DNA from: a virus
DNA: 21,695 nucleotides
Virus record (IMG/VR): IMGVR_UViG_3300009032_000047
Span: 1-21,695 of that record
Reading direction: 5' to 3' (one strand)
Below are positions 7,340 through 15,738 of the stretch, in pieces (within the stretch, counting starts at the first letter, position 1; each line of letters starts with the position of its first letter). The notes under the pieces were generated by a model, which worked only from the letters and a program-made list of their open reading frames with translations, had not been told where the DNA came from and ran no database searches. The translations under genes were made by a program, and so were the position numbers.

Positions 7340-7857
7340 TCATTGCCTGGGATCCAGGAAATTCCGGGGGATTCGCTGTTAAAGAGGGTGGAGTTATTCA
7401 CGTCGTTCCAATGCATGACGACGAGTCCATGTTGATTGGTTTCCTGAAATCGCTTCATGATCGCGGGCATCGGACAGTCTGGTACGAGAGCCAGACGTAT
7501 TGCACTGGTGTTCGGGTTTCAGCGTTCACGATGGGTAGGTTTGGTGAGGGCCTTGGATTCTGCCGTGGCGTCATGGCTGCAATTGGTTTCAATATCATTC
7601 CAGTTACGCCACAAGCGTGGCAAAAGCATCTTGGAATCCAGAAGGGTGAGAAGATGAAGAAGAATAAGGGGATGACCCAGGCCGAACGGGATGCAGTGGA
7701 CGCTCACAACGCTCCGTTAAAAGTCAAATGGAAGAATGACCTTAAGGAAGCTGCGATCAAATTCTTTGGGGGTAAGCTAACGCTTAAGACGGCTGATGCT
7801 GTTCTTGTTTTAAAGTACGCAATCGAGAAGGAAATAGCCAATGGAACCAAACGATGA
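7336..7857 (+). CDS. RuvC-like Holliday-junction resolvase (RNase H fold)
   Basis: A 173-residue protein starting MIIAWDPGNSGG, the first strand of RuvC-type nucleases with the catalytic Asp6. Glu51 in WYESQ and Asp154 in TADAVLV supply the next acidic residues. PVTPQAWQKHLG near 89-100 resembles the Pro-x-x-Trp-x-x segment of phage and poxvirus resolvases. It would cut branched DNA left by recombination or replication before packaging. Two starts are possible: ATG 7336, in a 4-nt ATGA overlap with the HNH stop (chosen because this junction type is the norm here), and ATG 7324, four codons earlier, close behind an AAAGG. The C-terminal part, with many Lys residues between 105 and 140, is an insertion compared with bacterial RuvC. 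Confidence 0.85.
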   Translation: MIIAWDPGNSGGFAVKEGGVIHVVPMHDDESMLIGFLKSLHDRGHRTVWYESQTYCTGVRVSAFTMGRFGEGLGFCRGVMAAIGFNIIPVTPQAWQKHLGIQKGEKMKKNKGMTQAERDAVDAHNAPLKVKWKNDLKEAAIKFFGGKLTLKTADAVLVLKYAIEKEIANGTKR

Positions 7858-9874
7858 GAAAATAACAACCGGCCAGCGTAACGATAACTTCAAGAAAGAA
7901 TGGTACTCCAAGAAGCGTGTCGTCCGGTCTGCGATGGAGAAGCTTGAGTGGTCTGAGGTTAAGTCAGTCCAGACAAAGTTTGGGGAACGGTTTAGGAGGA
8001 CGTGCTGGATTTCTGAAGATGATTCCGTTTGGTACAAGAGCCAGAAGCCACGACTCGAAGGACTTGGGATAACGATTCACAAGAGTCCAGGGGCTAGTGG
8101 TTCGCATTGGCACTATCTGGCGTGGTGGTCTGACCCGAATGACCGTTCTGCTTCTCACAAAACAACCTTGTCCAAGTCTCGGGAGACTGATGCCGAAATC
8201 AGCATACCGGTTCCAGATGGACTGGAGCTTCGTGGGTTCCAGAAGGCTTGCGTGTCATTTATGCTTGGTCGGCCGGCGACGCTGATCGGAGACGACATGG
8301 GTGTTGGAAAGACCATTGAGTTGATCGCCTACGTGAACGCGATGAACAAGAGCAAGCGTGCGCTCAACAGGATACTGATCGTGGTCCCACCAGTTGTCCG
8401 AATCAACTGGACGTTGGAGTTAAAGAAGTGGATCTACGACAAAACCCATACCATTGGGATCGCTTTTAAGGATTGGCCGAATACTGAGATTGTGGTAATC
8501 GGTTATTCTATGGCATCGAAGTTCCTAGACCAAGTGATCAACACTAGCTGGGATCTGGTTGTGCTTGACGAGGCCCACTACGTTTCAAACCGAAAGGCGA
8601 AGACCACTAGGATCATCTTCGGCTACATCCCGAAAATTAAGGAATGCCTTTCGTTATCGATGCCTGGAGTGACGACCAAGTACCGGGTGGCTATGACTGG
8701 GACGCCGATTCCGAACAAGGTTGAGAACTGCTACTCGATTATCCGCTGGCTGGATCCGGTTCGGTGGAACGACTGGGGAAAGTTCTACTTCAATTACTCC
8801 GGAAATGGTGGCTATTTGTCGGACGGCCACATTCGGGCGAACATGTTGCGGCTGCAAGACACCCTTCGGAAGACAATAATGATTCGTCGTGAGAAGGCGG
8901 ACGTGGTCTCCGAACTGCCGCCGATCAATCGACGGATGCATGTGATTCCGCAGGACGAGGTGGCCGGGTGGCGTTCCTGTCAGATGGAGATGCTGAAGAT
9001 CATGAAGTCCGACTGGTCCAACAAGGCGATGGACCGGAAGGCCAGGCTGGAGATCGCGAAGTGCATCGGGACAGTTGACGAGATCTACGCTGCATCGGAG
9101 GCCCTGAAGAAAAGCATGGGCGAGCTGGAGATGGTGTCTGGTGACGCAATGCAGAACGTCGGGATCACGAAGGTCCCGATCATCGCCAAGATGGTGAACG
9201 AAGAGTACGCCGATAAACGAATCCTAGTGGTCGCCCACCACCGGGAAGTGCTCGAACGGCTGCACAAAGAGATCCCAGGAAGTTCTCTGATCTATGGATC
9301 CACCCCAAATTCAGACCGGCAACGGCTGATCAACAGCTACCAGAACACGAACGCCAACCGGGTGTTGATCATGCAGATCGTGATGGCCATTGGGGTGACG
9401 TTGACCAAGGCGGACATGGTGATCTTTGCGGAGGGTTCTTGGCTTCCGTCGGTCATCTCCCAAGCTGAATCTAGGCCGCATCGGATCGGAAGGACCGAAC
9501 CGGTGGACGTGGTGTGGCCAGTCGTCAGCGGTGGGATCGACATGTTGCAGGCTCAGAGGGTCATTGCCAAGCAGCAGACGATTGATTTGGTGCTGAACCT
9601 CAACACCAAGGATGGGGATATTGAGCGTGAACCGGTTATCCCGCAACCAGGGATCACATTACTGGCCAGTAAGGTATCCGATCAATCGCAGAATTTCAGG
9701 TCACCTGAGGCCATTGAATCCGCTGTGTCATTTGTGAAGAAGATGGCGGCATCGAAGTCCAATGAAGTGAATTCAAGGATCTGTCGGATGATCGTTGAAA
9801 TACCTATGTGCTCTAGGCTGGCTGTGTTGGTCAACGAGATCAGAAAGCAGGACGATCAGGATTCCCAACCGTAG
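7841..9874 (+). CDS. SNF2-family ATPase/DNA translocase
   Basis: A 677-residue superfamily 2 protein. After an N-terminal domain of about 125 residues with many Trp and basic residues come LRGFQKACVSFML (130-142), Walker A GDDMGVGKT (150-158), DEAH (243-246), the motif III-like AMTGTPIPNK, then in the second RecA lobe ILVVAHHREVLERL, a motif V-like GVTLTKADMVIF and the motif VI QAESRPHRIGR. The layout is closest to SMARCAL1/HARP-like and bacterial SNF2 proteins, which remodel or anneal DNA rather than unwind it. A nucleosome role is not applicable. Fork remodelling, displacing proteins or branch migration are likely. It overlaps the resolvase gene by 17 nt and has a good ribosome binding site, AAGGA, 8 nt before the ATG. 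It is the last gene of the plus-strand replication block. Confidence 0.93.
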   Translation: MEPNDEKITTGQRNDNFKKEWYSKKRVVRSAMEKLEWSEVKSVQTKFGERFRRTCWISEDDSVWYKSQKPRLEGLGITIHKSPGASGSHWHYLAWWSDPNDRSASHKTTLSKSRETDAEISIPVPDGLELRGFQKACVSFMLGRPATLIGDDMGVGKTIELIAYVNAMNKSKRALNRILIVVPPVVRINWTLELKKWIYDKTHTIGIAFKDWPNTEIVVIGYSMASKFLDQVINTSWDLVVLDEAHYVSNRKAKTTRIIFGYIPKIKECLSLSMPGVTTKYRVAMTGTPIPNKVENCYSIIRWLDPVRWNDWGKFYFNYSGNGGYLSDGHIRANMLRLQDTLRKTIMIRREKADVVSELPPINRRMHVIPQDEVAGWRSCQMEMLKIMKSDWSNKAMDRKARLEIAKCIGTVDEIYAASEALKKSMGELEMVSGDAMQNVGITKVPIIAKMVNEEYADKRILVVAHHREVLERLHKEIPGSSLIYGSTPNSDRQRLINSYQNTNANRVLIMQIVMAIGVTLTKADMVIFAEGSWLPSVISQAESRPHRIGRTEPVDVVWPVVSGGIDMLQAQRVIAKQQTIDLVLNLNTKDGDIEREPVIPQPGITLLASKVSDQSQNFRSPEAIESAVSFVKKMAASKSNEVNSRICRMIVEIPMCSRLAVLVNEIRKQDDQDSQP

Positions 9875-9934
9875 GTCTCTCCGTTGTCTTTGGCCCAGCA
9901 GGTCTTGGTTTCCACCCGTGAAGCGAGGCGCACG

Positions 9935-11092
9935 TTACACCAGCAACCCAGCTGCGTACTTGTCCCAGTGATCATCTCCCCCGGGTTCCCGCAGCTCATC
10001 GTTATCCGAGCCTTGTTGTGAATCACGGCCATCGGACAGGCTAAGCATTTTAGCCTTCGCTGCCTCGACATCCTTTTTATCCTCAAGGCCGTTGAGGCGT
10101 TCGCTGGACAGACGGCTGACCACAGCAACATCGAGGTTTGAATCATCCGAGTTATTGATCCTAGAAAACCGAAATGCTGGCACCAGGTGAAGAGTGCTAT
10201 CCTCATCGTTCTCAACAATATCACCACAAGGCGTGCCCGTGGTTTTGACAAACGCATAAAACGACGCCATTGCTGAGCCCCAGGAAGCCGCCACGAGTTC
10301 GGCGATCCTCTTGGAGTAGTTCTCTGGCGGGATGGTTTTAGCGATGGCAGTTTCATACTTCGAAGAGATTTCCGACCAACGTTTGGTTGGCGTAAGTTCA
10401 ATTGTCCAATTGATCGAGTGACACTTGTCCACGTCGTTGACCGACAGCATGTCCGTTCTGATGAAGTCCGAGTAGAAGCTGCCAAGGTAGAGACTGTCCC
10501 ACGTTGATTTGGTGCTTAGCCATGACCAGATTCGTGGGTATTTCGACAGCAGGATCTGTTTCCAGTTCGACCGGAAAGGGAAGGCGTGGATGACACCCCA
10601 TCCCAAGTTGAGTGGTGATCTTCGTTCCAGAACCCACGACGGCATCTCTTGGCACATGGCCCCCCACACGATCTTGAAGGTTGCAAGGTCTGCTATCTTG
10701 GTCTTTGCCCACACCGACTGAACGAACGATTCTCCTTCTGGTGGCAGTGCGCAGGAGATCTCACCCTTCCTTGTGAACTCAAGATGTGCCAACGGCTTGT
10801 TGATGTGATCTTCGTTTTGGACGTAGTACTCAGGCGTTATCCCCGGGCATTTGGTGAACGTTTTCGAGAAGACTTTGTCATTGATAAACCGGAAGTCACG
10901 GATTGATCCAAACGATATTCCGTGTAGCACGTCCGCAACTGACCTGGAGATGTGGACAGGCAGCGGAAGAGCGTAGATGACCCGCCACACGTTTTCGAGC
11001 CCAACTGTTCCTGGGGTACAGAAGAACGGGTACTTCCACCGTTCACCGGACAGCGCCCACAGCTCCTTGTCTCCAGACTGTTTCCACTTCAT
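9935..11092 (-). CDS. Tryptophan-rich protein of unknown function, coupled to terminase
   Basis: Not recognised. It is 385 residues with about 16 tryptophans, clustered around residues 140-215, and several Tyr/Phe-rich segments. The last 100 residues are charged and low in complexity (NSDDSN, EDKKDVEAAKAK, DSQQGSDNDE) and end with DDHWDKYAAGLLV. There is no signal peptide and no clear membrane span. Its ATG sits in a 4-nt ATGA overlap with the terminase stop, so the two are probably made together; a packaging or head-related role is inferred from this alone. The end converges on the SNF2 gene with a 60-bp gap in which I see no clear terminator hairpin. Confidence 0.8.
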   Translation of the reverse strand: MKWKQSGDKELWALSGERWKYPFFCTPGTVGLENVWRVIYALPLPVHISRSVADVLHGISFGSIRDFRFINDKVFSKTFTKCPGITPEYYVQNEDHINKPLAHLEFTRKGEISCALPPEGESFVQSVWAKTKIADLATFKIVWGAMCQEMPSWVLERRSPLNLGWGVIHAFPFRSNWKQILLSKYPRIWSWLSTKSTWDSLYLGSFYSDFIRTDMLSVNDVDKCHSINWTIELTPTKRWSEISSKYETAIAKTIPPENYSKRIAELVAASWGSAMASFYAFVKTTGTPCGDIVENDEDSTLHLVPAFRFSRINNSDDSNLDVAVVSRLSSERLNGLEDKKDVEAAKAKMLSLSDGRDSQQGSDNDELREPGGDDHWDKYAAGLLV

Positions 11093-12615
11093 GAGATGTG
11101 GATGATTCCAGAGGATGCCTTTTCCGGTTCGTCAGAATAAGCTGACGGGATCTCATTCATCAACAGGTACGTCACAGCGTCGAAGATGTGTTTGTGAGGG
11201 TTCTGCGGATCGATCATGTCTGAATTCCCGTAGGGATCATTGGATTCCATGAACGAAAGCATGTCGATCACGTTCGTGCATTTTGCACTGACGTAGATCA
11301 CATTGTTGTACAGAGCCCTCTTCAAGAGGTTGACGCGCCTTGAAACCGATCCGGCTCCTTTCTGTACAGGCAAAAGGTTTAACTTACCCTCTGAAATTTT
11401 GTACAGGACCATCGCTTCACTGGCGTCGGCGGCAGACAAGTACCTCGTGTTTGCCGCGTCAGCCCAAGACCGCCAATTGATCACAGCATTCGGATCCTTC
11501 TTCTTGGCCAATTTCTCCCAGAACTCCATCTTTTCTAGGACAATCCTACCAAACTCCTTCGTGGAGAAGTTCTTACCGGTGATGACGAGTTCGTCGAATA
11601 TGTCGAACACGAACGACTTTCCGAACGGCCTCTTTGCAGACATGACCATCGCATGGTTTACCGCGTCACCGAGATCCCATCCCATTGGCCTTTCGATGCT
11701 TTCAGTGCTCGGCACCAGGATCGTATGCTCGGAAGGGTCGTCTGAGGTGCTGTCTCCAATTACATGGAATGACGGTCGGAACTGGTTCTTGAAGATCCCA
11801 CCCTTCGAAGATTTCACCCATTGCCCGTAGTAGTAGCGGGCCAAGTCGATAGGATCGGAGGCGTTGTTGTCGTAGATCTCCTGCTTTTCAGCGGCAGTAA
11901 TGAACGAGTTATCTTCGACCTGGAACCCGATCTCTTGGAAGTCCGGCTTGATGCTTGGAATGTAAACGCCCCCCTTGTTCCGGATGAACGTCTTGTAGAT
12001 CCAATGGTTCTCACCAGCCCTAGGTGGATTGCAGTCGAGGATGATCTGTCGGCTGGTATGCGGGACATTTGGCAACCTCAACTGTTCAACCAACCTTCTG
12101 AAGACAAGATCCGTTTCAAACTTGTCAGCTTCAACAATGTAAATAAAAGAGAACTTTGAATCCTTGAAAACAATTTCAACATCTTGATCATTCTGAAGAG
12201 TGTGAAGTTGTGCTTCCGAATAGGTGCCATGACGGTTGGTCATCCGGAAGTACCTCATTTTGGTGTCTGCTTTCATCGTCGGAGCGATGGTGTACTTGGC
12301 TCCTATCCCCGACTTGAACCAACCGACCTTTGAGTATTCCGTATCCTCAGATTCCAGGATACCATCTGGTTTAATGATGTCTTCCCAAACCCCTGATCCA
12401 ACGGCGTTTTTAAGGCCCTTAACCACGATTGCGGCTATTGCCCTATTGTAATCCCATAGGTGTCTAACAAGCTTATTCTGGGCGGCATTTGACTTGGTTG
12501 TCTTCCTTGGACCATGAAGCAATATGCATCTGGCTTTGGAATCAAAAACGGTTCTTCCCTTTGCGGACATTGATGGGATCCAAAACCTGTGTCCGTTTTC
12601 CTCAATTATTGGCAT
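11089..12615 (-). CDS. terL: Terminase large subunit (packaging ATPase and nuclease)
   Basis: A 508-residue TerL. The ATPase half has a Walker A variant, HGPRKTTKS (34-42), of the type found in many phage terminases, a hydrophobic strand ending in an acidic pair, FIYIVEAD (157-164), as Walker B, and a coupling-like segment, IILDCNPP (191-198). The nuclease half has the three acidic sites expected of the RNase H fold: Asp314 in GWDLGD, Asp386 in WADAAN and Asp479 in IFDAVTY. It would pump genome DNA into the prohead through the portal and cut it. It is on the opposite strand to the portal gene, which is unusual. The start lacks a Shine-Dalgarno sequence. No small terminase gene is recognisable in the window. 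Confidence 0.93.
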   Translation of the reverse strand: MPIIEENGHRFWIPSMSAKGRTVFDSKARCILLHGPRKTTKSNAAQNKLVRHLWDYNRAIAAIVVKGLKNAVGSGVWEDIIKPDGILESEDTEYSKVGWFKSGIGAKYTIAPTMKADTKMRYFRMTNRHGTYSEAQLHTLQNDQDVEIVFKDSKFSFIYIVEADKFETDLVFRRLVEQLRLPNVPHTSRQIILDCNPPRAGENHWIYKTFIRNKGGVYIPSIKPDFQEIGFQVEDNSFITAAEKQEIYDNNASDPIDLARYYYGQWVKSSKGGIFKNQFRPSFHVIGDSTSDDPSEHTILVPSTESIERPMGWDLGDAVNHAMVMSAKRPFGKSFVFDIFDELVITGKNFSTKEFGRIVLEKMEFWEKLAKKKDPNAVINWRSWADAANTRYLSAADASEAMVLYKISEGKLNLLPVQKGAGSVSRRVNLLKRALYNNVIYVSAKCTNVIDMLSFMESNDPYGNSDMIDPQNPHKHIFDAVTYLLMNEIPSAYSDEPEKASSGIIHIS

Positions 12616-12644
12616 TGCGTTTTGCTTAGTTGTGGTTCACCGTA

Positions 12645-13025
12645 ATGGCGGATTCATTTATGAACAAGCCTATTAACCTGGAAATAAAGACGACCTATGG
12701 TTCTGGAACTCCTGGAATTGAGCTCAGATCAAATAATTCGAAACCCAGATGTTTGTATCCAGAGTTAAGGTTTAGCGAGGAGTTCTACAAAATTCTCAAA
12801 CCAGAACTGGGAGATTTGAACGTTGGTGACGAGGTGATTATCTCCGAGGTCACCCTTAAAATGAGCAGGAAAACCGAGGATAAAGACGGAGGCACGTTCT
12901 GTTTCGACGTGCTGTCGTTCTCCGGGGTGGAGGATGCAGGCGTTTCCGATGATGATGAAGTGGAAGAAATAGACGAAACGGTTAAGATGAACAAACCTGT
13001 CAAGAATCAGTATCCGTCCTCCTAA
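12645..13025 (+). CDS. Small acidic protein upstream of portal
   Basis: A 126-residue protein from the ATG at 12645; a later ATG at 12660 and an earlier TTG at 12630 are also in frame. The middle reads YPELRFSEEF, then a LNVGDEVIISEV strand pair and further beta segments, resembling small phage proteins with a vGdev-type beta core encoded near portal genes. The last 35 residues are very acidic (DDDEVEEIDE) and end in a polar tail. It may be a head-stabilising protein or a DNA-mimicking accessory, but that is not established. The gap to the divergent terminase start is only 29 bp, and there are 5 bp to the portal start. The first codons encode MADSF, also found at the start of the Ig-like protein gene at 18997. 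Confidence 0.72.
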   Translation: MADSFMNKPINLEIKTTYGSGTPGIELRSNNSKPRCLYPELRFSEEFYKILKPELGDLNVGDEVIISEVTLKMSRKTEDKDGGTFCFDVLSFSGVEDAGVSDDDEVEEIDETVKMNKPVKNQYPSS

Positions 13026-13030
13026 AAATC

Positions 13031-15451
13031 ATGGGCACGTTCATCAAAGCACTCGAAAAAAAGGGGTATTCCCCTGATTTGCTCAAGAAGAAGTTCGAAT
13101 CGCCTAAAGCTTCTGAACCGAAGATCGATGAACTGATCACTCGGCACATGAACATTCTCAGGACGAGCGTGTCGCAGACTTTCGAGGAGGCCAGGTTGTT
13201 CCGTGCTGTTGACATGGCCTACGATGCACCCAAGGATCAGACTACAGCTACCTTCGTTCGGGACCTGATGTCCGGCCAGAAGTCTGCGAAAGAAGTCCAT
13301 TCTGCTTTGGTGGCTTACGGGTTGAAGGACCTTCTCCGGTTGGATGTATTGATCAATCCGACCACAAAGAAGAGTGAGATTGTAGACATCCCGACATTCT
13401 GGGGCATCTTTGTTCCGTTCGTGATGGCCTATGTGAAGTTTCGGTGGGCGAAACTGTCCACTGAGCGGGACACCTACCCAACCTACAAATACGAGCCTGC
13501 GGTCCTTTCAAGGAAGACCAAGCTTCAGTGTGATATTGTGACGTCTGCTGTTGAGAGGATGTCATCCAGCATGGGCTACGGTGCAATGGAGACCCAGACC
13601 ATTCTGCCTGCTTTGCTTTACGGAAAGTCGTTCACGTTCGCGGCTTCGGAGTACTTCACGGAGTCAAGGCCGTACATGGAAGGTGGGGAATTCAAGCAGA
13701 AGGTCGTAAAGGAGGGCATTTTGTACGTCTGCCCGCACACTGCCAAGGTGTTTTACGACCGGGCTCATCCACTGTACTCGCTCAACTCTGATACTGGTAC
13801 GAGGTACGCTGGATACTTTGACATCGTTCGGTATTCGGAAATCAAGAATGACGAGACATTCTGGAACCGAGACAAGATCTCCTACGGGGCAAACACAGGT
13901 GGATGGTTCAACTATTCTGGATACGAATCCTACTCTGGATTTTATCCGTGCCAGGCAAAGATCCCCAATCCTTCCGCTTTACTGTCGACAAACCAACGGG
14001 AAGAAAAGGGATTCATGTACCAGTCCGGTGACATGGATTCCGGGGTTTCAAGGGCAGTAATTTTCGAGAAGATTGTACCGAAGGACTGGGGTCTGTACGA
14101 CTACGACCAGCCTGTCTGGCATCGGTTCATTTACGCTGGCGATTCCACTTGTATCCATGTGGTTCCTTTCGCTTACAACCCTTGTGCTGTAACGCTTTAC
14201 GACTACGACGCTAACCGAGACATCAACGCCTCGTTGGCGCTTGAGCTGATCCCTCATCAGGATCACATCAGCAACCTGATGTCGCAGTACCTTCTCGCGG
14301 TTAAGAGCAACCTGGCGAACCTAATCTTGCTGGACAAGAACGTGATTTCAAAGGAGGATGTTGATAAACTTCAAAACAAAGGTCAACAGTTCTTCAATGG
14401 TTTGAATTTCCTGCGAGTTGACAAGACAAAGATTGGGTACGGCGGTTCTGCTGATACCCGGTCTGCGGTCGATAAGTTCCGGTTCGACATGTTGGACACA
14501 GGTTCCATCTTGGTTGCGATAAACACCCAGATCCAGATTATGGAACGGTTGTTGGGGTTCACTCCGCAGGAGGTTGGGACATCGGCGACCCACGAACAGT
14601 CGGCAAAAGAAGTAACCATTGTCCAAGGGTTCGCGTCGACCAGAACCCAGTTCACCGGTGGATTCATCGATGCTGCCAGGTTTGCCCGTAAGCGGTCGAA
14701 CTACGAAGCCCTGATGGAGTACGGATCAAGCGAGATCTTGGCCGAGGTTGCGGTGTCCAATGATGCCGACCAGAAGACGCTGGAGGACATCGGATTTAAG
14801 GTTGGAGAGCAGATTCCAGGTTCCGATCTTCGGGTCGTTACCGGGGATACTTCAATGCTTGACCTGGACGGTTTCGCGTCTAGCCGGGATGGGGACAAGC
14901 GGATTGTGGAGGATCGGGTTGGTGTGGCGATGATCCAAGCGTTCACGGTGGTAGCGCAGAACCCGGCCTTGCTTGAAGCTGTTGGTCCACAGAAGCTTCT
15001 TGAACGGTTCAATGACTCTTTGGAATACCTCGGAGTCCCGAAAATGTGGCGGTTTATTGATAAATCGGATGAAAAGGAAGCGAAACCCAAAGTGACCGCT
15101 GAAGAGGTGGTGAAGATTGTCAAGGCTGGCATGGAAGAGGTCGAGAAGCGGATTGCCGGCGGGATCAAGGAGGGAGTCGTGGACCCGCTCGCCAAGGCCA
15201 ACCAGGCGACCCAGTCTGTGATCGGTGGGATCGGGCAAGAAGTGGCCAAGGTCACCGCCCAGGTTGCTGATCAAGGACAGGCGTTGAGTCAGGTGATGCA
15301 ATTCCTGCAATCGATAGGTCAGCCACAGCCACAGCCACAGCCGCAGCCCATGCAGCAGCCGCAGATGGAACCTCAGACGCAAGATCAGATTAACGCCCAA
15401 GCTATTCCGATTGCTCAACAAATCATTCAAAATGTTACTGGCGCGGCATGA
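13031..15451 (+). CDS. Portal protein (head-tail connector)
   Basis: An 806-residue protein assigned as portal from its size and its place between terminase and scaffold/capsid genes. It also has a portal-like plan: a mixed alpha/beta body, long helices around 410-450, and the segment GFTPQEVGTSATHEQSAKEV (530-549), which resembles the stretch before the wing helices in portals of large podovirus-type and related phages. The C-terminal 130 residues contain a Lys/Glu helix, a helix of Gln/Val/Ala, and a Gln-Pro tandem tract. A portal of this length lies at the long end. It forms the dodecameric ring through which TerL pumps DNA. No Shine-Dalgarno sequence is visible, and the stop overlaps the next start (ATGA). 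Confidence 0.8.
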   Translation: MGTFIKALEKKGYSPDLLKKKFESPKASEPKIDELITRHMNILRTSVSQTFEEARLFRAVDMAYDAPKDQTTATFVRDLMSGQKSAKEVHSALVAYGLKDLLRLDVLINPTTKKSEIVDIPTFWGIFVPFVMAYVKFRWAKLSTERDTYPTYKYEPAVLSRKTKLQCDIVTSAVERMSSSMGYGAMETQTILPALLYGKSFTFAASEYFTESRPYMEGGEFKQKVVKEGILYVCPHTAKVFYDRAHPLYSLNSDTGTRYAGYFDIVRYSEIKNDETFWNRDKISYGANTGGWFNYSGYESYSGFYPCQAKIPNPSALLSTNQREEKGFMYQSGDMDSGVSRAVIFEKIVPKDWGLYDYDQPVWHRFIYAGDSTCIHVVPFAYNPCAVTLYDYDANRDINASLALELIPHQDHISNLMSQYLLAVKSNLANLILLDKNVISKEDVDKLQNKGQQFFNGLNFLRVDKTKIGYGGSADTRSAVDKFRFDMLDTGSILVAINTQIQIMERLLGFTPQEVGTSATHEQSAKEVTIVQGFASTRTQFTGGFIDAARFARKRSNYEALMEYGSSEILAEVAVSNDADQKTLEDIGFKVGEQIPGSDLRVVTGDTSMLDLDGFASSRDGDKRIVEDRVGVAMIQAFTVVAQNPALLEAVGPQKLLERFNDSLEYLGVPKMWRFIDKSDEKEAKPKVTAEEVVKIVKAGMEEVEKRIAGGIKEGVVDPLAKANQATQSVIGGIGQEVAKVTAQVADQGQALSQVMQFLQSIGQPQPQPQPQPMQQPQMEPQTQDQINAQAIPIAQQIIQNVTGAA
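15320..15365 (+). repeat. Gln-Pro-coding tandem hexamer tract in portal gene
   Basis: Repeats of the hexamer CAGCCA/CAGCCG, about five units followed by decayed copies, encode a Gln-Pro run near residue 765 of the portal. The run is likely a flexible C-terminal tail. Such tracts change length easily by slippage. Confidence 0.75.
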
Positions 15452-15738
15452 TTGAACCGAAAGCACTCAGCGAAGAAGCAAAAAGAGAGATCGGTTTGAT
15501 GATGGTCAGCAAGCCGATGATCAATCTGATTGATTCGGTCAAGGCTCAGTTGTTACTGAAGCGACTTGAAATCGGGCAAATCATTGCCGACCGAGCTGAC
15601 TGGGTATTGTCCGGCAACAACGTATCCATGGAACCGTCCCTGCGAATCCCGCTTGGAAAGGTTCATGAGATGCAATGCTTTCTTGGTGTACTTAATGAAA
15701 TAACCGAAACAGGTGATCTGATCCAGCCAATTACATGA
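15448..15738 (+). CDS. Hypothetical small protein between portal and scaffold
   Basis: A 96-residue, mainly helical protein. It is not recognised. There are no cysteine clusters, signal peptide or membrane span. A central amphipathic helix (about 25-55) is followed by a short loop with SGNNVSMEPSLRIP and another helix. It is translationally coupled on both sides: its ATG overlaps the portal stop and its stop overlaps the scaffold ATG, each by 4 nt. Such position suggests a role in head assembly, for instance a minor head or connector factor, but nothing in the sequence proves it. Confidence 0.72.
   Translation: MIEPKALSEEAKREIGLMMVSKPMINLIDSVKAQLLLKRLEIGQIIADRADWVLSGNNVSMEPSLRIPLGKVHEMQCFLGVLNEITETGDLIQPIT

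Noticed and set aside
9856-10485. A 209-codon open frame on the minus strand overlapping the Trp-rich gene
   Set aside because: It has arginine/serine-rich composition with no motif, and lies in another frame of a gene coupled to terminase; it is a shadow.
12616-12644. Divergent promoter between terminase and the small acidic gene
   Set aside because: Only 29 bp are available and no -35/-10 pair with proper spacing is visible on either strand.
15320-15365. CRISPR-like or origin iterons
   Set aside because: The hexamer repeats are in frame and encode Gln-Pro in the portal tail, with no spacers.
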